The notes below the pieces were generated by a model that searched no databases, was not told the DNA's origin, and saw only the letters and a program-made list of their open reading frames with translations. Source: Sabellastarte sp. h YS-2021 (taxonomy: Eukaryota > Annelida > Polychaeta > Sabellida > Sabellidae). Taken from it: a stretch of DNA of 64,000 nt. The translations under genes were made by a program, and so were the position numbers. This document shows positions 15,401-27,400 of the stretch, in pieces (position 1 is the stretch's first letter; every line of letters starts with the position of its first letter). The DNA lies in assembly GCA_964017235.1 (NCBI GenBank), contig OZ024928.1, positions 2,356,001 to 2,420,000 on the forward strand, read 5' to 3'.

Positions 15401-18400
15401 GCTATTGTCTCCATCTGTACAATTCCCTCCGTTGTCACAAGGATTAGGGCTGCATTCATCTGTTTCATCTGTGAAAAAGAAAATGAGTATTTTCTTGACT
15501 AATTATCTATAGCATATTTAGATGTATTTTTCTCATTCTGTTTTGCACATCAATTGATCTGCCACTCTGGCCTGTGGGTAAATACACTTGTCTAGGAGAT
15601 CGAACGACCTGGTCTTGATCCCAGGTAAGGCAGATAAATAGTCCCAAGAATTGCCACTTAAAATTGCAATCCTCTGTCATTGGGTCCTGTATCAAGTGGC
15701 AGGCTGGAGAATCCTAGAGATGTAGAAAAATGGTCATCTATAAGCCTGTGTTTTTCAGTTAGAAGAATGCCAGTCACAAGAGCTTGAGCTATACTTGTGC
15801 ATTCCGGATGGGTGAAATAATGGTTTGAGTGTTGCAGTAAAGGAGGCATTGTGCTGAGTATAAATGCGTACCAATACACGAATTCTGCTGTTCTTCCTCC
15901 TTATCAATTTGAAAAAACAAAACTCAAATCCAGACTTTTGTTTGGTGCCCTATAAGGTTCAGTCTCTGAGGTCCCACATTATTTCAATTATACTACTCCT
16001 CTCAGAAAGATCATTGGCAGACGCCTACATATTTAGTTTCATATTTATGCCGATGACACTCAGATCTACAGAGATCTCAGATCTCACTAATAAGAATGTG
16101 ACTCACTCGCTTGAAAGATTAAACAGGTGCTTTGATGTTGTTAAAGTGTCTATCGGCAAACAAGTTGAAACTTGACAAAACAGAGATCATCATTCGGGGT
16201 TCAAATAACCAGGGTGAAATGCTAAGGAGCTTATTGCCAGGCAATATTCTTGCAAGTGTAGTGCATGCTATCAAAGTAATGTAAAATCTGGACATGTGGT
16301 TTGACTCTGATGTCTCCTTTTCAATGCATGTTCAGGGCATCTGTAAGACCTGTTGTGTCCAATTCAAGGATCTTAGGAGACTCAGGTAGTATCCGATATC
16401 CATTCTGCCATGTTCATTCTGTCATTCAGAAAGAAACTGAAACTTACGATCTTTGCAAAAGGTCACCCATCCTAGCTTCTTTGATTTTTCCTGGTTGTCT
16501 CTGTTGTGTGAATCCCTGTTTTTGCTTCTCTGGCCTATGAATTTTTATTTTTGCTCTTTGAGTTGTTGTGCCTGTCTCCTGTGGAAATTAAGCACTTTGA
16601 AAGTTAAATTAGAGGATAGCATTTACTTCTCTTTACTATCTACACAGTTTTTTCAAATATCAGCTTGATATTCGATAAATACAATTATCCCGCAATTAAA
16701 ACCTGAGTCGCACTACGGGTAGTAAGTCCTGCGAGTATATAGTCATTGGGCAAAACTTCACTGTCCTTCAACTACCATCTGAGGTTTGTCTGCGACCTTG
16801 TGACGCAGTGGGGAAGCATCCATTACCTTGCGCATTCTACAGAAGTTTTAAAATGTTTAAAATTTCCACCTCTGACCACCTCACAGTGAGCATTCGCAGG
16901 TGGATGCGCACATGTGCAGGTGAACATCTTGCTATGGTAACTGAAGGTGTAGTCCACAGTGAATGTCAGGTTGTGACTCAATTGTCTTTCAGTGTAATAT
17001 GGTAACACAAGTACCAGAACATACAGAAGGGGTGTTTTTTTCATTCTATGACCCTACAATGTATAATTGATTTTGTATTTTATGTGCTTCTTCAATGTAT
17101 TTTCAAAATTTCTACAAAAATAAGTTATACATGCTTATACCCTGCCCACATGAAACTTTCCCCAAAAAATTATGTTCTATACTATGGGAATTTACAACAC
17201 AAACACATAGCAACAAACAATCAAATGAATACATCCCAAAACATGCTGGCTAAGGTAAATATTAATGAGTCAAGCCACTAATATTTACACAAAGAACCTC
17301 AAATGCCTTTTCAACTTCAATCAGTAATCAGTACTTTACTTTTTACTTAACTTTAGTCTCTTCTTCAATTGATAGAAAGTTCAAGTCATTATAACAAACA
17401 AAGCAGTCCAATTGAAAGACCATGAAGCAGTTAAAGTTCTTTTATGTCTATCCATACAAACAACCAACATGAAACTGATGGGGAGAAGTCAGGGAACATG
17501 TAAGGAATGACTACATTCTCTGGCAAACCTACATATAGCCTTCAATATATTTTATTTCGGTTTTAACGTCTTGTTCAGCACATTGTATAGGTAACATCAT
17601 GACTGGTAGTTTTAAGGGCAAAGGAAACCAGTACATACTAGTTGGTTAAAATTCTGCAATGTAAACTGCTGGGAATTCAGTAAACAACCAACTTTTACAA
17701 CTTGGATCTCAGAGATAGGAGGCGAGTTTCTCACCTTCTACACTACCAAGCTCCCTATTTTAGCTGTATAAACTTATTCATACCACAGTCAGTTCCTTTG
17801 TATCCAGTAGCACATTCACACGAGTAGGTATTATCTCCATCTGTACAGGTGCCTCCATTGTCACATGGATTAGGGCTGCATTCATCTGTCTCATCTGTTA
17901 TTTAAATACAGACATAAAAACGATGGAATTAAATCTAAAAAGCACACAACACTACTTTTGATAAAACAATATTGGAGATGTTAAGCAAAACTTTTTAAAA
18001 GCATAGCATGCTGAAGGTTTATGACCACAGCCAGTATTGAAATTTCCCAGATTCATAAAACTATTGAACTTGCTAGTCCCTGACATTTTTAGAATGACTT
18101 ATACCGTTATCTAATTTTTTTTTAAATATTCAAGAAATGGGTGAACAAATATAAAGTAATTTTACCTTGTGACATAGCAATATAAAAAGAATTAACATAG
18201 TTTGATACAATTTTAATGTTATAAAAAGTATCCCTGTTTTGATAAAACATGCAGAACACAAAAAAACACATGACCTTGGTAGAACATAAAGACGAAAGGG
18301 ATGAAACTACTTGTTAAAACATTGACAATGCAGAAAACATGTAGCCATTGGTAGAAACTAAAAACACTCTATTGCATGCTTGCACAATGTTACATAATTT

Positions 18401-21400
18401 TAATGTTATAGAAAGTATCACTATGTTATTATAGTTTAGGAACAACACATTTCTCAAGTGCCATGAAATTGATAACACTTGCCAGGTGAAATGCTTCTCC
18501 ATTTCATTTTGTATTTGCAATATCTCAATGAAAGCAGAATAAAAATTAGTTCTACTTTGTTAGACTTGGAAAAATTATCTATGTTATTGTCCAACGAGTA
18601 AATCTCCAATTTTTTAAAATAATGGCTTGTTGACGATGTCAAAAAGAAGACTATGAACCTTTTCACATTACACCAATCCTGATTGATTTGTACTTTTTAA
18701 GATGTTGCCGACATAATGACATTCCATTTCTAGCTATTTGGGATGTTGCTTTATACCTTCAGTTCTTTGTGGTCATTCAGTTGAAATAAATGTAAATGGT
18801 CAGAATGTCTGTAAAAGCAGTCATGTAGTAATGCAAAATTTATATAAAATTTGCTAGATGTGATTTACTGGATGAAATTCACAAAAACGTATCTCACAAA
18901 TGAAGATGATAAAAAATGCCTCGTTTTGTGGCTTATTACAGGTGTTTCACTTTTCTCATTTATATATTTTTTAATATTTTACCTCCCAATTACTCCAAAA
19001 CACACAAGCATGTAGTCTGTCACATGCGAAAAAATACATCCCAGTCTATATTTGTCTCTATTTTGAGAAAATGTTGCCTTGAATGGGTAATAAATTTTTA
19101 ACTTTAGTCAGTAGAAGATATATATAGAATTGAATTGGGCATAATAGGGATTGAGTATTTTGTCTTTATAAGAGAATATTGCTGTATTCATACCACAGTC
19201 AGTCCCTTTGTATCCAGCAGCACATTCACACGAATAGGTATTATCTCCATCTGTACAAGTCCCTCCATTGTCACAAGGATTAGGGCTACATTCATCTGTC
19301 TCATCTGTTATTAGATTGCACACACAAAAATAGTAGAATTAAATCTAATTAGCATGTTATGTTAGCTTAAATGAAGCCATATTGGAAAGGTTTAGCAAAC
19401 CTTTTTAATTTTGTTGCACACTTAAAATTTATAACCACCCCCAGTTTGGGGATTTCCAAGATCAACCTGGTAGTTATTAACATGTAATAATTATTTCTAC
19501 AGTTATCTTAAAGGAAGAAAAGGTATATCTAATGTAATTTATATTGTTACAATGTGCACACTATATTGTGTACTTTGACATAACCTTTATGTTTTCAAGA
19601 GTACCACTCTTTTTAAGAAAAGTAGTTATAGCGTAATAGACAAAAGTATGTATATCAGGTATCAGGTATCCATGTGCTTAATCTCCAAACTGGCGGATTC
19701 TGAGGCACATCATCCAAATCATAATACATGAATCAGAAGTCGTAAAACATAATAGGATCATCACCAGGGGATCATCATTGTTTGGTAGTAAGAAAATCAA
19801 GTGAGGGAAAGACTTCTGAAAGATAAGTTTTTAAGTCACTTTTTGAAACATGATAGTGCAGGAGCGGTTCAAATTTCCAGTGGAAAATCATTCCAGAGTT
19901 TTGGAGCATCATATGAGAAACAATTATAGCACTTTAGATTAATGAACCGAGGAGGCTTTTGGAAAGTAGGCTTTTGCAAACAGGCATGTTTTAAGCTTCT
20001 TTCTAAAGGAGGCAACTGATGTTGCACTGCGAACATCTTGAGGGAGTTCATTCCAGATCTTAGGAGCATCAAAGGCAAAACTATGACCAAAATGTCTGGC
20101 TGACTTAAAGACTGATGAATGGAAAGGAGGAACTGTAAGATATTGACGATCTGGGTGACTATGCCTAGTACTATAGGGACAACTACTAAAAGACAAGAAT
20201 GGTTCAAAATAGGAAGGAGAACCACTATGCAAAAATTTATACACAAGTGTTGCAGTTTAGAAAATACGTCGGTACTTAACAGGCAACCAGTGGAGTTTCT
20301 TTAGAATGGGTGTAATATGAGCATACTTTCTATGATTTGTAACAATACAAGCAAGGGTGTTCTGAATACTTTGCAATTTGTGCTGATTGAAACTTGACAA
20401 ACCTCTGAACAGAGAGTTACAATAGTCCAGATAACTACTACCCAAGGCATTTGCAGCAAGGACTGCCACTTCAGGAGTAAGATGCTTTCTAATTCTACGG
20501 AGGTCACGCATCTGAAGAAAGCACGCTTTGCAAGTCCTCTTGATATGCTCAGAGAAGAAAAAATCTGCATCAAACCACACACCTAGATTTCTGACAGAAT
20601 CAACCAGATGAAGAAGGCTACCAAGAATGCTAACAGGAAAGTGAGAAGAAATCTTCAGACGTTGAGCCTTAGAACCAAAGACAATAAATTCAGTTTTTTT
20701 TTCAGGGTTGAGCTTCAATTTACTGAGAGACATCCACTCTTGCACATCATGAAGGCAGGCATTTAGCTTGGCGAGAGCTGAAGAAGCATTCTTATGGGAG
20801 AGATGGATGTATAACCGAGTATCATCCGCATAAAAATGAAATTTAATATGCGGGTGGTGGCGAATAATTTTACTAAGTGGTGTTGTATAGAGTGAAAACA
20901 GCAATGGACCCAGAACAGAACCTTGTGGAATGCCATAGATGAGATTGCTTAATTCAGACAGTGTGGAGCCTATCATGATGGCCTGGCAACGATTTCTTAA
21001 GTAGGAAGCAAACCACCTTAGAACTGTTCCACCAAGACCAAACCAGGATTTAAGGTAACCAAGGAGAATATTATGGTCTATAGTGTCAAATGCAGCTGAT
21101 AAGTCAAGAAGTACTAGAGCTGTGGGTTCACCACGTGTCAGAGAGAGATGAACCTTGTTTTTTATCAACAATAAAGCAGTTTCCGTGGAATGTCCTGGCT
21201 TATATGCGGACTGATGAGGATTGTCCAGTTTGTTATTATTGATGTGTGATGTTAGCTGTCTGGCAATGACTCGCTCAACCAACTTTGAAAGGAAACAAAG
21301 ACCAGACACTGGGCGATAATTCTTAAGGTCATCTCTGGGAAGGGAAGCCTTTTTTATGAGGGGGGTGACAAAGTCCTTTTGGAAAGAATTTGGGAAATAT

Positions 21401-24400
21401 CCTTCAATGAGAGAATAATTTATCAACTTGGTAATAGAAGAGAGGAGGATATCAAGACAATCCTTAAGGAGGAATGTTGGTATAGGGTCTAGTGAGCAAG
21501 ATTTAGTGGGGAATTCACTGATACACTTATGGACCTCATCTTCAGTGACAGGCATAAAGGCATTGAAAGCAGGAGGCACCGAATCAGGTGCATCATTGGA
21601 ACAGCCAGAAGTAGAAAAATTATCCCATGATTTTGCTTATTTTATTGGAGAAAAAAGAAGCAAACATGTCCGCAAGGCTTTTGTCTGAGCTATGAGCAGG
21701 CAGGACAGTCTCAGAGGTGCGATGCAACACCTTCCTTAATGACTGCCATAGCTTCTTGGGGTCACCACTGTTTGCAGTGGACACTTATGGACCTTATCTT
21801 CAGTGACAGGCATAAAGGCATTGAAAGCAGGAGGCACCGAATCAGGTGCATCATTGGAAGAGCCAGAAGTAGAAAAATTATCCCATGATTTTGCTTATTT
21901 TATTGGAGAAAAAAGAAGCAAACATGTCCGCAAGGCTTTTGTCTGAGCTATGAGCAGGCAGGACAGTCTCAGAGGTGCGATGCAACACCTTCCTTAATGA
22001 CTGCCATAGCTTCTTGGGGTCACCACTGTTTGCAGTTATGAGATTAGCATAGTATGAACCCTTGTCTTTATTGGCCAGTCGATTACACCAGGCAATTTGC
22101 ATGCGGAGCCTTGACCTGTTCAACTCTAACTTATGTTTTCTCCACCTTCCTTCAAATTGCCGCCTAAGAGCTCGAGCCATGTGATACGAATCAGACAACC
22201 ACTCATGTGACTGCTGTTTTGCCTTGTGTGAGATGATAGGAGCATGCTTGTCAAGTACCTGTGTTACACCAGTTATATACTGATCATACAGTTCTGCAGC
22301 AGTACCTTCAGGGGACCTTACAAACGGTATATTTTTAAGGTCATTTCGGAACTGGTCGATATCGATCCTATGATAAGAGACCCATATGTCGATACTGATT
22401 GATGGGTGGGAGAAATCAAGTTGGCATTTTATGGCAGCATGGTCAGAAATAAAATCTCCAACACTAACATTGTGGACAAAATCAGAGTCACAAGGAGATA
22501 TAAAAACAGTATGACCCAGTAAATGAGTCGGGACACTGACACTTTGAACCAAACCACAACACTGAAGGATATTGTTAAGCCGGCACCTATCACCACACTC
22601 AATATCCAGATGGACATTTATGTCACCACAAATGATGAATCTGGAACCAGTCGAAGACAGAAAATCTTCCAGAAACTGAGTAGTACAAGAGCCTGGAGGA
22701 CAGTACACACAAGCAGCAACAAAGCTGTTGTAGTCGGACTTGAAAGAACGTATGATAATTTCAAATGACCTAAAAACTGGTAAAGAGACAATCCTGGGAG
22801 AAAAGGTTTTTCTACACAGAAAACCGACACCACCACCCAAACCAGTACACCTTGGTTTTTGGATGAAATTGTAATCGGTCGGAGTGAGATAATTCAGGAG
22901 GCCATCAGTATCATTTGGTCTAATATGAGTCTCAACCAGACCTAGGATATCCAGATCACTGCATTTTATGAGCTCCTGCAGGAGAGGGCCTTTATTGCGA
23001 ATGGATCTACAATTGACAAATCCAAAATTGGTGGGGCCAGGGTCTGAAGCAACATCACCACACAACAAAAGGAGTAGTAGTATGTTTTTAAATTTCAGTT
23101 GTGGAGGAACCTGTTTTGTATTACCAATGTTACAATATTTACGCACCAAAACATGAAGCTGAAAAATAGAAGGGATACTCCTGTCAATCTTTTCACAATT
23201 CTGACTCCTGTCAGCATTCAGCCAGTTACACGAGAAACCATCACACAGGAAACATATCACTAGAATGGCTTTCACAACTGACATGGCCAAGAACACACTA
23301 CCCAGTTCAAAACAAAAGGAAACCAGAACTGTGCAAAAATAAACTGTCACAAGAAAAAAAAGAATGAAAAATAATCGCAGAAGCCAAGAGTTAGCAAACC
23401 GTAAAAGCAGAGGAACCCATAATTACAATCATTCAAAAGCCAGAGTTAAAACCACAACTTGGTAATTCAGCATAAAAAAACAATAAAATGATCACTGGGA
23501 CATAAAACCATAAAATAATCACTGGGACATGTCAGGTGATAAGGGGGCATGTGAATTACAACAAATGGAGAATGTGGGTGATAATGCGGTATGAGAAGAT
23601 ATTTAAGCATTTCAAGAGATATGAAGGAGATTAAACCAAAAATTTGTTAAATGGAACTATGTATGTGGTAAAAAAGGCAATGATGAACCTTATAAACCAG
23701 TATGTAGCATAATTCATGCAATTTGAAATTATATCATTTGAAAACACAATACCCGCCACAGCCTCACGCCACACTGAGTATGAGTTTAGAGTACTACGCC
23801 TTGTAATTCTGGAAGAAGTGTAGGGGTGAATTAATTCCCTCAGGTAAACTGGCTGACCTTGGTTAAGGATTTTGTATGTAATGAGGCCTATTTTGAATTG
23901 AATCCTGTACCTGACTGGGAGCCAATGGAGTTTTTTTCAGTTGAGGGGTGATGTGAGAAAATTTTAAGGAATGGGTGACAACCCTGCAGAGTCAGTTTTG
24001 GACTAGCTGCTATCTCTTTAACTCAAAATCAGTGAGTGATAAGAACAGGGAACTGCAGTAGTCCAATCTACTGCTCACCAAAGCATTTGCTAGAAGAAAT
24101 GATGTTTTAAGGTCTAGAAGGGGACAAATTCTGTAGAGGTCTCTTGCATGAACTCTGGTGGACTTTATGACCTGTGACACATGGTCAGAGAAGGTGAAAA
24201 TGGAATCAAACACCACTCCGAGGTTCTTGACACTTTGTGGTGGTGAAACCTGATTACCAAGAATATTGATTGGAAAGTGAAGAAGGAGTTGTTTACGGTT
24301 ATTTTTCGAACCTATCAAAATGAACTCAGTTTTGTCAGGGTTGAGTTTTCATTTATTTGCGAACATCAAATTTTGAATGTCATTTAGGCAATTCTTTATT

Positions 24401-27400
24401 TTTTGTATAGAGTGACAGAAATTTGCTGGAGAGAGTATAATGTATAGCTGGGTGTCATCGGCAACGAAATGATAATTAATACTACTGTGGGAGTGAATGA
24501 TTGAGCTGATTGGGTTGGTGTAGAGAGAAAAAAGGAATTGGACCAAGGACAGAGCCCTGGGGACCCCATATTGGAGGCAACAGGATGTGAGATTGTGCTG
24601 CCTACATTAACCGAGTGTGTCCTTCCTGACAGGCATGATTTGAACCAGCCGAGTGCCAGTTCACTGATACCATAATAATGATTTAGTCTGTCCAGGAGAA
24701 TGGTGTGGTCAATGGTATCAAACATGTTGGAAAGATATAGAAGGGTAAGGGCTGTGACAGACCCTTTGGCCATATAGAGAAGAATATCATTGTGAATACT
24801 AGGGAGGGCGCTCTCAGTAGAATGGTGTTTTCTCTAAGCCAACTGGAAGGCAGTCATCAGGCTGGCTTCATCAAGGTGAGTTTGTAGCTGGAGTGCTACT
24901 ACCCTTTCAAGTATCTTTGAAATAAAGTTTCGATTAGAAACAGGCTTGTAGTTTTTGAAAACTTCTTTGTCTAAGGATGATTTTTTTGAGGATTGGGATT
25001 ACATGGCCCTGCTTAAAAAATTAGGACACTTACCTTGTTCAAGAGAGGCATTGATTATTGAAGTGGTGGGGGTGATGAGAATATCCAAATACTCAAGAAC
25101 AAGAAAAGTGGACCAAGGGTCAAGGGAACATGATTTACTTGGAGAGTCTGTGATGATTTTGGTAAGTTGATCTTCAGTTACTGTAGAGAAAGATGCAAAC
25201 ATGGGGGATGAGAGTCTGGGGTGATGTGTTGCAAATTCAGGGAAGTAGAGAATGTTAAGCGTATTTTTTCAATTCTTTCTGTAAAAAACTCCACAAATCT
25301 GTCAGCCAAAAGCTGAGGAGGATTTATCAATGGGTGCATCTTGCCTTGGAGTCAGTGAAACACATCAGACAGGACTTGCCCATAATTTTTGTGGGTTGTG
25401 TTGACTGTCCCGAATTTTTGCTTTCAAGAATTCAGATTTGGGCTGCATGCAGATTTTATTGTACTGGTGGAATTTATGCATGTATTGGGATCTACTGAAG
25501 ATAGATTTATTTCGGGGCAAAGTATTTATGTATGAGTACGAGGGTTTTGAAAATGATTCATTGATTAACAGGAAACCAGTGGAGAGAGTTTAAGATTGGA
25601 GTGACATGAGAAAATCTGGAAGTACCAGAGCCAAAGCATGCCAAATCATTTTGGATATTTTGAAGTCTTATGATATTCTTGGAGTACAAACCATGAAACA
25701 GAGAATTGCAATAATCCAAATGACTGCTGACCAATGCATTTGCTACCATGACTGAGACGTCACATGAGAAAAGCATAGGATACAATGCAAATCTTCAAGG
25801 CTAGCACAACAGGATTTAATGGCAGAATTTACATGATTAATGGAACTAAATTTAGAGTCCAACAGTACACCAGGATCATGAGCAACAACCACTGGAGATC
25901 AAGAACAGAGCCCTGAGGTACCCCCAAATTTAGTTTGAAACATTTGAAGATCACTGAGCCAATTTTGACAGATTGAAAATGATCCGGGAGATATGCTGTA
26001 AATCACCTAAGGAGAGTTTCAGTAAAGCCAAACTTTGCTGACAGACAGGTGAGGAGTGTGTCATGGTCTATGGTGTTAAAGGCCACTGACCAGTCAAGCG
26101 GGTCCAGGACCGTGGGCATACCCTTGGACAACAAAAAGTGTATCTCATTCTGAAAGCACAACAGGGCAGTTTCCGCTGAGTGTCCAGCTTTGTAGACTGA
26201 GTGGACTGTGTGTCCAAGATCACTTGAATCAATGTGACACCTTATTTGAGCAGCAACTACACACTCCACCAACTTAGACAAGAAGCGTAGCCAGGAAACC
26301 AGCTAATGTATAGGTTTATGTCCAAGGAAAAAACAATTTTTCAAAATAATAAAAAAAGTTGCCAAGGTCAAAAGAAAGGTAATAACTTTTTCAAGTTTCT
26401 CCTGCTTAATTTGTATTTTTTGAATTATTAAGATGTTGTTTAACATCATCACTTTCCAGTTTTTATTTGTTATGTATTTTTATATATTCATTTTCTTTTC
26501 TTTATACACAATAAATATATATCACAAATATAAATAACAATATTATATCAGTACACAATATTAGCTGTATGTTACATCTTCATCAGTGATATATTATTAC
26601 CAAAGTCAAGGAGGTACTGTATAAGTGGTTATTTTCGCGTGGAATTAATTTTCGCTATATTCGCGAGTGACTACAAAACGCGAAAATAACTTCTAGCCAA
26701 TATTTATCAGAACCAGTCTAGCGTGAGCGATAATACAAGATCGTGCAAGATATAATATTTGACACTGCCACGGAAACAATAAATTCCATTGCTTTATCAA
26801 ATGTACCATTCACAGAAACGCCTAACTTCTTTGATCTTTCTCACCAATAGGGAGGGATTAATTCAATTACACGACCCCGCTACACAACTTCTTTGATAAT
26901 GCGCCGATCAATGAAAGTGTGTTCGATTGGGTTTCGTAAATTTATAATCTCCCAGAGTAGGTTCACACACTGACAACGTGTATAAAAGAAAAGACGTCAA
27001 CTATGCATTTCCAGTCAAACCAGCAGAAGTCCGTGTAATATTTTAATTTGAACATGTTGTTAGTTTGGGCGATAATTGAATATATTTCACCGCGAAAATA
27101 AATTCTCGCGAACCAGGCCTACAGTGTACATTCGCGAACTTAAGTACCCGCGAAAAAAACCACTTATACAGTATTTGTTGTCATGATCATTTGTCTGTTG
27201 GTCCATTTCTCAGTTTGTTCGTAAGCAAGAATTACACTACCCTACTGGTTGGAGCTTCATGAAAAAATTTAAATGATGCATCTTATTCCAAGTGAGATCC
27301 CAGTAAAGTTAAAAATCTAGATCAACATCTGGTTTTGTATATGTGTCGTGACAGATGTTTTATTTTTTTCCGATTAACAGTTTATATATTTTACCAGTCA

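Larger units (their letters stand above)
19650..23400 (-). mobile_element. LINE B: near-complete APE-type non-LTR retrotransposon (CR1/L2-like) with an internal tandem duplication
   Basis: The endonuclease half (frame 21878-23350) has a hydrophobic N-terminus, a 2A-like DVASDPGP at residues 99-106, then [22 protein letters not shown] and a final SDH; one conserved catalytic-region motif is altered (HTVFIS, where LINE D has HTIDLV). The RT half (20257-21579) has [38 protein letters not shown] and FYADD. The C-terminal part (19869-20246) is frameshifted. A 256-base tandem duplication (21523-22036) and a one-base frame slip break the junction between halves. The 3' end is GGAGATTAAGCACATGG plus ATACCTG repeats. 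It lies in intron 14, same strand as the host gene. Confidence 0.88.
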
